Source: Actinomadura citrea
GTDB taxonomy: Bacteria > Actinomycetota > Actinomycetes > Streptosporangiales > Streptosporangiaceae
NCBI RefSeq assembly: GCF_013409045.1
Contig: NZ_JACCBT010000001.1
Span: 8,720,669 to 8,784,668, forward strand
Length of the DNA: 64,000 nt
Reading direction: 5' to 3'
The number at the start of each line of letters is the position of its first letter. The stretch's first letter is position 1. Below the pieces are notes generated by a model. The model was given only the letters and a program-made list of their open reading frames with translations. It was not told where the DNA came from and made no database searches. The position numbers and the translations under genes were made by a program. Positions 26,105 through 34,099 of this stretch are shown piece after piece.

Positions 26105-26755
26105 TCACCACGGGGGGCACTGCTTCCAGGCGAAGTGGTAGGTGGTCTTGATGCTTCCGTCGGTGGAGTCCATCGAAATGAAGCTGGTCTTCGCGGGGTC
26201 CGAGGTGCCCTTGAGCACCCGCAGTTCCGTGTTGACGTTGAAATTGCGCTCCTCGCCGCAGGGCTTGTAAACGAGTTGCGCCACATCGTTGGTGTCGGTG
26301 AACTGCCAATTGTCGGCGTACTGGCCTTTCAGGGGGTGCGAGACGGCGGAGGTCTGCGACATTCCCTGGAAGTAGTAGCTCGCCTTCTCGACGGCGGACG
26401 CGCCCGGTTCCAGGGACGCGAAGCCTCGGTAGTCGGTGGACGAGATCGCGTAGGTGAAGCCCTGGGGGACGTGCACCTTCATGCTGATCTGGCAGTTCTT
26501 CCGGAAGTCGGTCGGGCCGGAGGAACCGCCCGCCTGCGCCAGGTAGTCGCTGTAGGTGACGGTGAAGGCCTCCTTGTCCTCGGACACGGCGACCGCGGCC
26601 GTTCCGGCCGGACAGCCCGATCCGTTGACGGTCGCGATCTCGATGGTCACCCCGTTCGGCCCGTGCACCCGACGCGGGGCCGCGGACGCCGGCGCGACGC
26701 ACAAGGCGCTCACGGCAATTGCGGTGGCAGCGGAAACGGCAATCCCTTTACGCAT
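26105..26755 (-). CDS. Secreted DUF4360 protein, copy B
   Basis: Paralogue of the downstream gene, again 216 residues. The signal peptide is more basic (MRKGIAVSAATAIAVSALCV, cleavage near ASA/A). The core is shared: ATVNGSGCPAGTAAVAV, AFTVTYSDYLAQAGGSSG, FRKNCQISMKVHVPQGFTYA (in pieces), VYKPCGEERNFNVNTELRV and TTYHFAWKQC. Divergence is mostly conservative. ATG 26755 is selected because the signal peptide begins there; the upstream continuation has no merit. The intergenic space of 76 bases to copy A suggests a shared operon. An AT-richer leader of about 270 bases precedes it. Confidence 0.85.
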   Translation of the reverse strand: MRKGIAVSAATAIAVSALCVAPASAAPRRVHGPNGVTIEIATVNGSGCPAGTAAVAVSEDKEAFTVTYSDYLAQAGGSSGPTDFRKNCQISMKVHVPQGFTYAISSTDYRGFASLEPGASAVEKASYYFQGMSQTSAVSHPLKGQYADNWQFTDTNDVAQLVYKPCGEERNFNVNTELRVLKGTSDPAKTSFISMDSTDGSIKTTYHFAWKQCPPW

Positions 26756-27026
26756 GCGATTCCTCCTCGCTGGGACCTGCGCAAAGGGAGCGTAAACTCG
26801 CCCGGCCGGAGGGGTCAATCTCTGCTTTTTCACTTCAATTGAACAGGGTCACCAAAAGGTGAAAGAACTTCTCTTGAAGGGCATGGTCAGGGGAGATGGA
26901 ATGTCCAATACCGCCCCTTTGAAGACGCCGCCGAAAAGGAGCGTTCCATTAAGGTGAACGGGAAGTTGACGCGAAACGTCCAGAAACCCTAGAAAAAGGG
27001 GGAGGGCAAGGGAGCGGCCAGGTAAC

Positions 27027-27383
27027 TCAGGAGGAGTCGCGGAGCCTGCCGGCGATGACCGCGGCCTGGCTGCGGTCGACGTCCTTGGTCGCGGTGAGCA
27101 GGGTGACGGTGCCCTGCCGGGCGAGTTCCCGCAGGTGGTCGAGGGCCGCGGCGCGTTCGGGCTCGGCCAGTTCGGCGTCGTAGCGGCGGGTGAACTCCTC
27201 GAACCTGGCGGCGTCGTGGCCGTACCACTTGCGGAGTTCGGTGGAGGGGGCGACGTCCTTCTCCCACTCGTCCAGGCGGGCCCTGTCCTTCGACAGGCCT
27301 CGTGGCCACACCCGGTCGACCAGGATCCGCCTGCCGTCCTCGGCCGACGGCGGCTCGTACACCCTGCGCAGCCGTACCTCCAT
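27027..27383 (-). CDS. DUF488 family protein
   Basis: Cytoplasmic protein of 118 residues with the family core RRVYEPPSAEDGRRILVDRVWPRGLSKDRARLDEWEKDVAPSTELRKWYGHD, read in pieces, followed by RFEEFTRRYDAEL and the C-terminal VTLLTATKDVDRSQAAVIA. The family (related to E. coli YeaO) has no settled biochemical role. ATG 27383 is where similarity begins, and the preceding bases (GGTATGGACGCGTC) give no strong Shine-Dalgarno. It stands alone. Confidence 0.85.
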   Translation of the reverse strand: MEVRLRRVYEPPSAEDGRRILVDRVWPRGLSKDRARLDEWEKDVAPSTELRKWYGHDAARFEEFTRRYDAELAEPERAAALDHLRELARQGTVTLLTATKDVDRSQAAVIAGRLRDSS

Positions 27384-27471
27384 GACGCGTCCATACCCCG
27401 GGCCACGGAAGTGACGCACGACCTCACGACCTCCCGGCCTCACGGCCCCCGGGTACGCAGGGTGCTCCGAC

Positions 27472-27840
27472 TCACTGCGGGGCTCGGGGCCGTCCTGGCG
27501 GCGGCGTCAGGGGCGGGCGGCGCGGCCCGTCGAGATCCGGCGAGGCGGGGTGGGGCTCTCCAGGGGCGCATCCCCTGCCGGGGCCGCTCTCCAGGGCACC
27601 GCGGCGGTCGGCCGTGGCGCGGCGGGCGAACTCGGCGGCGGCCGTCCGCCGGACGAACTCGCCGGCGAGGGCGCGGCCGAGGACGTCGTCGTCCGGGCGG
27701 TGCCTTTCCAGATATTCGAGGGCCTCGGCCAGTTCCGCGGTCGTCAGCAGCCGCACGGGCTTGCCGGTCCAGCGCGGAGGACCGGCGAGCCCTCCGGTGG
27801 GCGGAGCGGTGGGCGGGGCGGCGCGGGGTTCGGTGCTCAC
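27472..27840 (-). CDS. Hypothetical Pro/Arg-rich protein with short helical core
   Basis: A 122-residue protein not recognised as a family. GTG 27840 is preceded by AAAGGACC. The N-terminus and C-terminus are Pro/Ala-rich and probably disordered; the core KPVRLLTTAELAEALEYLER, then DDVLGRALAGEFVRRTAAAEFARR, forms two helices. The TTAEL/ALEYLER pattern resembles short regulatory-type coiled segments but no binding motif is seen. It is divergent from the small gene at 27945. Confidence 0.5.
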   Translation of the reverse strand: MSTEPRAAPPTAPPTGGLAGPPRWTGKPVRLLTTAELAEALEYLERHRPDDDVLGRALAGEFVRRTAAAEFARRATADRRGALESGPGRGCAPGEPHPASPDLDGPRRPPLTPPPGRPRAPQ

Positions 27841-27944
27841 GGCGGGGTCCTTTCCATTCCGGTGCCGGCAAAGCCTTTTCCGTACCGGCGGCGGGGCGGC
27901 GCGGCGCAATGTGCCGCATTCGTGTCACCGAATAGAATCGGCAC

Positions 27945-28136
27945 GTGCATTGGTGGAACCAGCAGGCCTGCGAGGCGGCGGCGGAGGCCCAGGCCGCCGA
28001 TCCCTCGCCGGGGAATCTCATGGCCGCCGCGCAGGTGCAGGCGCTCGTCTCGATGGCGGAGGCGCTGCACCGCATTGCGGCGGCACTGGAGGCGCGGGAC
28101 GATTCCGAGGCGGCCCTTTCTGGCCGGCCGAAATAG
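27945..28136 (+). CDS. Small hypothetical helical protein
   Basis: A 63-residue protein from GTG 27945, rich in Ala, Gln and Glu: WWNQQACEAAAEAQAAD, then NLMAAAQVQALVSMAEALHRI. It would form two amphipathic helices. No clear Shine-Dalgarno sequence is visible, and the codon pattern is only moderately convincing, so it is a tentative gene. Confidence 0.4.
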   Translation: MHWWNQQACEAAAEAQAADPSPGNLMAAAQVQALVSMAEALHRIAAALEARDDSEAALSGRPK

Positions 28137-28232
28137 CCGTCCCGACGGGGTGACCCGTCCGGCGAAGTGACCCGTCCCAGCGAAAATACCGGCGCGCCCC
28201 GCCGAACGGGCGCACCGGTATTCCACGGGGTG

Positions 28233-29036
28233 TCAGGCGTCGCTGAACGATTTGCGTTCCGGCCTGCCGTTCGTGCTCGGCGCGAGGCGGGAGGCCTTGG
28301 CGACCGGGGGGCGGGACGGCGCGGTCTCGGCCAGGTAGTCGTGGTCGGGGGCCGGGACGGCCGAAGGCTGCTCGGGTTCGGCCGCCGGACGGGCCTCGTC
28401 GCGGGGGCGGTCCCGCAGCCGCCGCGCCGCCTGCCGGAGGGCGCGCTCGCCGACGAGCCGCGTCAGCTCCAGCCCCCAGCAGTCCAGCTTGTCGGCGTCG
28501 GTCAGGTCGTCGCGGCTGCTCAGCTCCGCCGCCAGGCCGCCGAGCCGCTGCGCCTCGGCCAGGTCGAACTCGCGCATGAGGTGGCAGCACAGCTCCGCGA
28601 GGGCGGCGTGGTCGCGCTCGAACGACAGCCCCGCCAGGTCGTCGTGCGACAGCCTGCTGAGCGCGCGTTTGCGTTCCAGCTCGCCGTCGGCGACCCGCAG
28701 GATGCCGTTGAGGAGGGCGACGGGGCCGGCGCCTGCGCCGCGGCCCCGCGCGGGGGCGAACGACATGCGCAGCACCGCCGCGGAGCCGAGCCCGGCGGCG
28801 ATCACCCGGACGACCATCAGGCTCGCGGGGGGCGTGGTGACGGGCAGCCCGAACGTCCAGCCGGAGGCGGTCACCGCGATCAGCGCGACGATCGACGCGC
28901 AGGCGTTGACGAAGACGAACAGCAGCCCGCCCGGGGAGAGCAGGGCCGCGGCCGGCCGGTCGCGGTAGCGCGCGACGAGCTCGGCGAAGCCGATCGCGCC
29001 GCCGATCAGGGCGGCGAGGAGCATCTCGATGTTCAT
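28233..29036 (-). CDS. Membrane protein with C-terminal cytoplasmic domain, unknown function
   Basis: A 267-residue protein with three N-terminal hydrophobic helices (residues about 3-19, 35-58, 72-92) and a long hydrophilic C-terminal half containing several helical segments (DLAGLSFERDHAALAELCCHLM and LGGLAAELSSRDDLTDADKLD, in pieces) and a disordered Pro/Ala tail. ATG 29036 follows AGGAAG that begins right after the stop codon of the small gene upstream, so the two are an operon. The soluble part could read as a cytoplasmic sensor or adaptor, but no known domain is visible. Confidence 0.7.
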   Translation of the reverse strand: MNIEMLLAALIGGAIGFAELVARYRDRPAAALLSPGGLLFVFVNACASIVALIAVTASGWTFGLPVTTPPASLMVVRVIAAGLGSAAVLRMSFAPARGRGAGAGPVALLNGILRVADGELERKRALSRLSHDDLAGLSFERDHAALAELCCHLMREFDLAEAQRLGGLAAELSSRDDLTDADKLDCWGLELTRLVGERALRQAARRLRDRPRDEARPAAEPEQPSAVPAPDHDYLAETAPSRPPVAKASRLAPSTNGRPERKSFSDA

Positions 29037-29045
29037 GAACTTCCT

Positions 29046-29297
29046 TTACGCGCTGCGGGCGGACAGCCGGCCGAACGGTGGCTCCTCGGCCCTGCCGCGC
29101 CGGGAGGGCAGGGCGGCCGGGCGCTGCCGGGCCGCCAGCCCGGTGCGTTCGACCTCCAGGAAGACCAGCAGCCACTCGGCCGGGCCGGAGGCGACCCCGG
29201 AGTGCGTCCGCAGCGCCTTCTCGCGGGCGCAGAGAAAGGCCAGCAGCCACTTGACGGGACCGGACGTCCCGCAGGCGGCTCGAAATCGTGAATCCAT
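29046..29297 (-). CDS. Small protein with internally duplicated WLL(A/V)FL motif
   Basis: An 83-residue protein from ATG 29297. It contains two copies of a 16-residue pattern, GPVKWLLAFLCAREKA and GPAEWLLVFLEVERTG, 29 residues apart, each preceded by SG or ASG. The stop is nine bases upstream of the membrane protein's ATG, with that gene's Shine-Dalgarno between them, which supports real translation. No family recognised. The repeated hydrophobic segments are too short to span a membrane and may be amphipathic or bind the membrane partner. Confidence 0.5.
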   Translation of the reverse strand: MDSRFRAACGTSGPVKWLLAFLCAREKALRTHSGVASGPAEWLLVFLEVERTGLAARQRPAALPSRRGRAEEPPFGRLSARSA

Positions 29298-29704
29298 GCG
29301 GGAGACCATTCCGCAGCCGTGCCTCGAAGTCGACTCCCCCGGGGTCAATTTTTCGACCCAGGCTCGCGGAACGGTCATTTCCTGTCAGGTCGGAAACGTC
29401 CGCCCCAAGTCGGGATCTTCGAGTCCTTGGTGCGGGGCCCGGGAATACTGGAACGGGCCCGGGGATTCCTTTACCTGAATTTGCGGCAGCACGCCGGGAG
29501 GCCGGTGAGGGGAGATCCCCATTTATGCGGCGAGGCCCGTCCCCGCGCCGCCCGGGTCCGCGCCTCGCGACACGCCGGGGCGCCGCCTCCTCGGCTGTCA
29601 GCCGGGTGACAATCCGCCCGTCTCGAACCTTTCCGAACACGCCTATCGGTCCGTCGCTTCCGGAACCGAACCTGAGGGGGCAGTCGGCTTCAGGAGGGCG
29701 CGCC
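29298..29704. other. Divergent promoter region
   Basis: About 400 bases between the minus-strand two-gene operon and the PucR-like regulator. The sequence is slightly AT-richer near 29335-29420 (GTCAATTTTTCG, GGTCATTTCCTGTC) where promoters are expected. No conserved frame or operator was identified. Confidence 0.45.
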
Positions 29705-30934
29705 ATGAGTCGGACCATCCCGTCCGCCGGGAGAGATTTTCCGCTGTCCGGGCTCCCACCGGAGGTCGCCGGGCCGATGCGGCCCCATCTGGAGGCTGCG
29801 GCGGTGGAGATGGTCAAGGAGATCCAGGGGCTCGTCCCGGAGTACGCGCGCCCGCCGGAGAGCCGCTACGGCCGGCGGATGCGGTGGGCGGTCCAGGAGA
29901 CCGTCCGGCAGTTCGTGGACGCCATCGGCCGCCCCGACATGGAGTGGGAGGGCGTCACCGGCATCTTCGAGGGGATCGGCGCGTACGAGGCGCGCGAGGG
30001 CCGCAGCCTGGACGGGTTGCAGGCGGCGGTCCGGGTGAGCGGGCAGGTCGCGTGCCGCCGGTTCATCAAGGACGCCCGGCGCCTCGGCTGGTCCCTGGAC
30101 ACGCTCGGCTCCATCACCGAGTCGCTGTTCGTGTTCCTGGAGCGCGTCGCGAGCGCGGCCGCGCAGGGTTACGCGCGCGCCCAGGGCGAGCTGGCCGGCG
30201 AAAGGGAGCGGTTCCGGTGGCGGCTGCGCGACCTGCTGGTCATGGACCCGCCGGCCAGCACGGAGGCGATCGCGGAGCTGGCGAGGTCGGCCGGCTGGCA
30301 GGTGCCGCGGACGCTGGCCGCCGTCGCGCTGCGGCCCGACCCCGGCGGGGCCGTCCCCGTCCTGCCGCCGGTCCTCCTCGTCGACTGGCACGCGCCGGAC
30401 CCGTACCTGATCTGCCCCGACCCCGGCGGACCCGGCCGGGACCGGCTGCTCGCCGCGATCAGGGGGACGCGGGCGGCGGCGATCGGCCCGGCCGTCCCGC
30501 CGTCCCGGGCCGCCCTGTCGCTGCGCTGGGCGCGGCGCGGGCTCGCGCTGGTGGAACGCGGCGTGCTGCCCGGCAAGGAACCGCTGCGCTGCCTCGACCA
30601 ACTGCCGAGCCTGGTCGCGGCGCAGAGCGAGGAGCTTCTGGACGTCGCACTGGGCTCCCGGCTGGCGGCGCTGATGGAGCTGCCGCCGCACCGGCGGGAC
30701 GCCCTGGCCCGGACGCTGCTGACCTACATGGAGTGCCGCGACAACGCGGTGGCGGCGGCGGAACGGCTGCTCGTGCACGAGCAGACCGTCCGGTACCGCA
30801 TCCGCCGCCTGGAGGAGATCCTGGGCGGCGGCATGTCCGACCCGGACCGGCGGATCGAGCTGCTGCTGCTCCTGCACCATCTGATCCGGCTCGATCAGGG
30901 CGAGCGGCGGCTCTCCCCCGCCGACCGGCACTGA
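29705..30934 (+). CDS. PucR/CdaR-type helix-turn-helix regulator
   Basis: A 409-residue regulator from ATG 29705 with AGGAGG seven bases upstream. The N-terminal 170 residues resemble the RsbT co-antagonist-like domain found in this actinobacterial family (VQETVRQFVDAIG, YEAREGRSLDGLQAAVRVSG). The C-terminus carries the PucR-type DNA-binding domain: LARTLLTYMECRDNAVAAAERL, LVHEQTVRYRIRRLEEILG and a conserved RIELLLLLHHL. No GGDEF-like middle motif is evident. It stands beside the secreted polyester-hydrolase-like gene but on the opposite strand, so a regulatory link is only possible, not shown. Confidence 0.85.
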   Translation: MSRTIPSAGRDFPLSGLPPEVAGPMRPHLEAAAVEMVKEIQGLVPEYARPPESRYGRRMRWAVQETVRQFVDAIGRPDMEWEGVTGIFEGIGAYEAREGRSLDGLQAAVRVSGQVACRRFIKDARRLGWSLDTLGSITESLFVFLERVASAAAQGYARAQGELAGERERFRWRLRDLLVMDPPASTEAIAELARSAGWQVPRTLAAVALRPDPGGAVPVLPPVLLVDWHAPDPYLICPDPGGPGRDRLLAAIRGTRAAAIGPAVPPSRAALSLRWARRGLALVERGVLPGKEPLRCLDQLPSLVAAQSEELLDVALGSRLAALMELPPHRRDALARTLLTYMECRDNAVAAAERLLVHEQTVRYRIRRLEEILGGGMSDPDRRIELLLLLHHLIRLDQGERRLSPADRH

Positions 30935-31012
30935 CGACCGGCACTGACGGCGGGGATGACGGCCGGTGGGGGCGGCCGAGCGGGTCGGGCGCCACCACCG
31001 GCCGGGGCGGGG

Positions 31013-31939
31013 TCAGCCGGTGGGGCAGGTGCCTTCGTACTGGGCGATGGCCGCGTCCGGGCTCGGTTCGGGACAGAGGAACTGCTCGTAGCGTGCGTCG
31101 TCGTCGACGAACCGCTTCATCCACGCGATGGCGTACTTCGCGATCGTGGCGTTCGGCGAGTTGAACGTCATGTGCCCGGCGTTCTTCAGCTCCAGATAGG
31201 CCTTTTCCGGAACGGCCGTGAGGTTGTCGTAGTAGGACTCCGCCATCGAGTCCGCGGGCGCGATGAAGTCGTTGTCGGCGCCCATGATCATGGTGGGGAC
31301 CCTGACGTTCTTCCAGTCGTAGGTGGTGTCCCAGGGCGCCAGCGGAACGGCGGCCCGCAGCGACGCGCGCTTGTTCGCGGCCTCCAGCGTCCCGCCGCCG
31401 CCCATGGAGTGGCCCATGACGGCGAGGCGGGACGCGTCGATGCGGTCCTTCGCCTTGCTCCTGCCCGTCAGGTAGTCGAGGGCGGCGAGAAGTTGCTCGC
31501 CGCGGGCGGCCGGGACGTCCAGAAGGCTGTTGGTCTCCAGGGTCATGACGACGAAGCCCTGGGACGCGAGGCGGGGCCCGTACCAGTCGATCCAGCCTTG
31601 CGGGGAGACGAATCCGGGCGAGACGGCGATGGCGCCGAACGTGCCCTGGCTCCGGTCGGTCGGCGCGTAGACGGTGCCCTTGTTGAAGCCGGTCCCGCTG
31701 CCCGCCGGAACGTCGATCTTCTCGACGGCGAACGGACCCTTCTCCGCCTTGATGCTCGCCTCGGTCGGCGCGGGGCCGCGCTCGTAGGGATTGGCGGCGA
31801 GGTCGTTTACGGCGAGGGGACCGGGACGTGCCGGCGCGGCGGGCTGCGCGGCCTGCGCGGCGGGTGCCAGGGCGGCACCGGAGGCCAGGGCGACGACGGC
31901 GGGGAGCACTCTGAGCGCGTGCGTCAGATGCCTGTTCAT
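31013..31939 (-). CDS. Secreted cutinase/polyester hydrolase (TfCut2/PETase-like)
   Basis: Secreted alpha/beta hydrolase of 308 residues: signal peptide to about residue 36, then NPYERGPAPTEASI, the exact start of Thermobifida-type cutinases. Catalytic Ser178 is in GHSMGGGG, Asp224 in DFIAP and His256 in AGHMTFN. The spacings 178-224 (46) and 224-256 (32) equal those of TfCut2 (130-176-208). The subsite residues Met179 and Trp203 are kept; the oxyanion Tyr is replaced by Phe110 (SPGF). Cys289 and Cys305 match the C-terminal disulphide. It should hydrolyse short and medium polyester or cutin bonds outside the cell. Activity on PET is inference. ATG 31939 gives the signal peptide; GTG 31957 is an alternative. 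Confidence 0.9.
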   Translation of the reverse strand: MNRHLTHALRVLPAVVALASGAALAPAAQAAQPAAPARPGPLAVNDLAANPYERGPAPTEASIKAEKGPFAVEKIDVPAGSGTGFNKGTVYAPTDRSQGTFGAIAVSPGFVSPQGWIDWYGPRLASQGFVVMTLETNSLLDVPAARGEQLLAALDYLTGRSKAKDRIDASRLAVMGHSMGGGGTLEAANKRASLRAAVPLAPWDTTYDWKNVRVPTMIMGADNDFIAPADSMAESYYDNLTAVPEKAYLELKNAGHMTFNSPNATIAKYAIAWMKRFVDDDARYEQFLCPEPSPDAAIAQYEGTCPTG

Positions 31940-32419
31940 CGGGGGCGTACCCTTCACTAGGCGAACCCGCGACGGGGGGGAATTCGCGGGTGCAAGAATT
32001 GTGGGGCGCCCCGGCTTTCTTTACTTCTCACGCAGCCGCGCCTTCGCTCCGGCCGCCTTGTAGCCAGCCAACAAAGCAGGCAGACAGGCGGGGCAGGTGA
32101 CTCACAATGCGGGTGACTCACAGAGCCTGGAAACGGACGGAGGGGCCACTCCCCCCGAGTGACCCCTCTCCCCCCGTTCCGCCGTCGCGGTCCCGGCGCG
32201 GGCACAGGACCGGCCGCTCCCCCCGAAGCGGCTCGCGCCGTACCGTCCGGCGGATGTGAAGAACGTAGCGGGGGTCCGCCGGCGCATCGCGGCTTTGCCC
32301 GGCCCTGTCGACGAACGGGCCACCGCATGCGATGAACGGAACACGCTGGGCATTCGGCGCGATGGGCGGCCGGAACGTCGGCCAGGCGCAGACCGGGTGG
32401 GCCGGCGTCCGCGGTGGGG
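31940..32419. other. Intergenic region with tandem GGTGACTCACA boxes and a hairpin
   Basis: About 480 bases upstream of the polyester-hydrolase-like gene and downstream of the CocE/NonD gene, both on the minus strand. Two direct copies of GGTGACTCACA lie at 32096-32106 and 32112-32122, 16 bases apart, suggesting a regulator on one face of the helix. A GC-rich hairpin is described separately. No gene is visible. Confidence 0.55.
32140..32168 (-). terminator. GC-rich hairpin, possible terminator of the CocE/NonD gene
   Basis: GAGGGGCCACTC and GAGTGACCCCTC form an 11-base-pair stem with one mismatch around a five-base loop. It lies about 250 bases after the CocE/NonD stop and 200 bases before the polyester-hydrolase-like start, so it may end the former transcript. 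No U tract follows. Confidence 0.4.
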
Positions 32420-34012
32420 TCAGGGGTTCCAGACGGGGAGGTGGAGGGCGGAGGGGTGGGCGGCGTCGCGGAGGATCGCGAAGTGGGTGCGCCGGGACGC
32501 CACGGCCCGGCCTGCGGGCTCCGGGGTGCCGTGGTTGCGGGCGAAGCGGGGGAACGCGCCGCCCGCGAGCATGACGCGCAGGCGGTGGCCGCGCCGGAAG
32601 CGGTACGCGGTCGGATGCATCTCGATCTCGGCGCGCACGGTCCCGGTGGACGTGATGCGCAGGATGCCGTCGGTGACGTTGCGGGAGACGCCGCTCCGGT
32701 CGACGTCGCAGAGGCGGACGAACAGGTCGCCCCGCCCGGTGCTGGTGCGCACGTGGATCGTCGCCGCGACGGGCCCGATCACGTCGAGGTCCACGGCGAG
32801 CGGCGCGCCGGTGAGGACGACCACGTCGTCACGGCGTTCGAGCGGGGCGTTGTCGCGCTGCTTTCCCTTGCCCGGCGACAGGAGCGGGCCGCCGACGTTC
32901 GGGGTCGGGTCGAAGGGGTCGTAGGTGAACGTGGCGGGGTCCGCGTCCGGCTCGTCCCAGACGAGGCCGTGGGACAGGTAGAGCGGCGTGGGCTTGGTCT
33001 CGGGCGGGGGCCATCGGTCGAAGTCCAGCCAGGTGTCGGCCTGTTGCAGGTGCAGCCTTACCGGCGCCCTGCGGAGTTGGGCCTTGTCGCCGTTCAGGTG
33101 GGCGTTCAGCCAGGAGACCTGGTCGTGGAGCGTCGCGCGGAGGGCTTTGGCGTCGTGTCCCCAGGGGCCGATGGTGATGCGGACCTGGCGTCCCTCCGCG
33201 TGCAGGGCGGCGAAGTCCCTGAGCTGGCCGCGCAGGAAGAGGTCCCACCAGCCCGTGACCATCGTTGTGGGCGTGGTGGTCGCGGGGACGCCGGCGCTGT
33301 GGTCGGTCGCCTTCCAGAAATCGTCGCCGGGCTCGGCGTGGGACGCGACCTCGCGCAGGAACGATTCGGGACGTCCGATGGCAGCGAGGTCGGCCTCGCC
33401 TACCGGCAGGTGCCGCATCGCCTGCCGGACGCGCCTGTTGTGGAACGGCCGCCTTCTCTCCTCCCGCGTCCCCATCAAGGACGACCAGACGAGCGTGTTG
33501 TGCAGGGCGAGCGCACCACCGGGGTAGAACGAGCCGGCGAACTCGGACGCGGTGATGCCCAGCCCCATCGCGGCCAGGGGCGGGTCCGCGTAGGGCGCGA
33601 CGGCCCACTCGGTGAACCCGAGGTAGCTTGCGCCGACCATCGCGACCCTGCCGTCGCACCAGGGCTGCGCGCGGAGCCACTTGAGCGTGGCCAGGCCGTC
33701 GTCCTTCTCGTCGTGGAAGGCGTGGAACTCGCCGCCCGATCCGGAGACGCCGCGCACGTTCTGAACGACGACCTGGAACCCGCGCCGGGTCAGGACGCCC
33801 GCGAACAGCCGGACGACGGCCTGCCGCTTGCCGTACGGGGTGCGCATCAGCACGACGGGCAGCGGTCCCGCGCCGCGCGGCCGGTACAGGTCCGCGACGA
33901 GCGCGACGCCGTCCGGCATGGGCACACGCAGGTCCCGCGCCGACCCGGCGGGCGGGGACGGCGACTCGGGGAGGCCGAGGAGGCGGTCGACGAGTCGTCC
34001 CGAAGCGGTCAT
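32420..34012 (-). CDS. CocE/NonD-family hydrolase (X-Pro dipeptidyl-peptidase S15-like)
   Basis: Cytoplasmic serine hydrolase of 530 residues. The alpha/beta domain includes LPVVLMRTPYGK, the oxyanion region VVQNVRGVSGSGGEF and the nucleophile elbow VGASYLGFTEW (GxSYxG), and the acid and base lie near GWWDLFLRGQ and GPWGHDAKA. The C-terminal jelly-roll domain (DLDVIGPVAATIHVRTSTGRGDL and EIEMHPTAYRFRRGHRLRVML, in pieces) is the S15 C-terminal module. Members cleave acyl esters or amides; cocaine esterase and glutaryl-7-ACA acylase belong here. ATG 34012 has AAGGGG upstream. Divergent from the arginase-family gene. Confidence 0.9.
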   Translation of the reverse strand: MTASGRLVDRLLGLPESPSPPAGSARDLRVPMPDGVALVADLYRPRGAGPLPVVLMRTPYGKRQAVVRLFAGVLTRRGFQVVVQNVRGVSGSGGEFHAFHDEKDDGLATLKWLRAQPWCDGRVAMVGASYLGFTEWAVAPYADPPLAAMGLGITASEFAGSFYPGGALALHNTLVWSSLMGTREERRRPFHNRRVRQAMRHLPVGEADLAAIGRPESFLREVASHAEPGDDFWKATDHSAGVPATTTPTTMVTGWWDLFLRGQLRDFAALHAEGRQVRITIGPWGHDAKALRATLHDQVSWLNAHLNGDKAQLRRAPVRLHLQQADTWLDFDRWPPPETKPTPLYLSHGLVWDEPDADPATFTYDPFDPTPNVGGPLLSPGKGKQRDNAPLERRDDVVVLTGAPLAVDLDVIGPVAATIHVRTSTGRGDLFVRLCDVDRSGVSRNVTDGILRITSTGTVRAEIEMHPTAYRFRRGHRLRVMLAGGAFPRFARNHGTPEPAGRAVASRRTHFAILRDAAHPSALHLPVWNP

Positions 34013-34099
34013 CGAACGCCCCTTCCGTTCCCGGCCGTTTCCTGACGTGCCCGCTGTCGGGCGGTGTGCCGGGGTGTCGCGGTGTTCTAGATTGCATGA

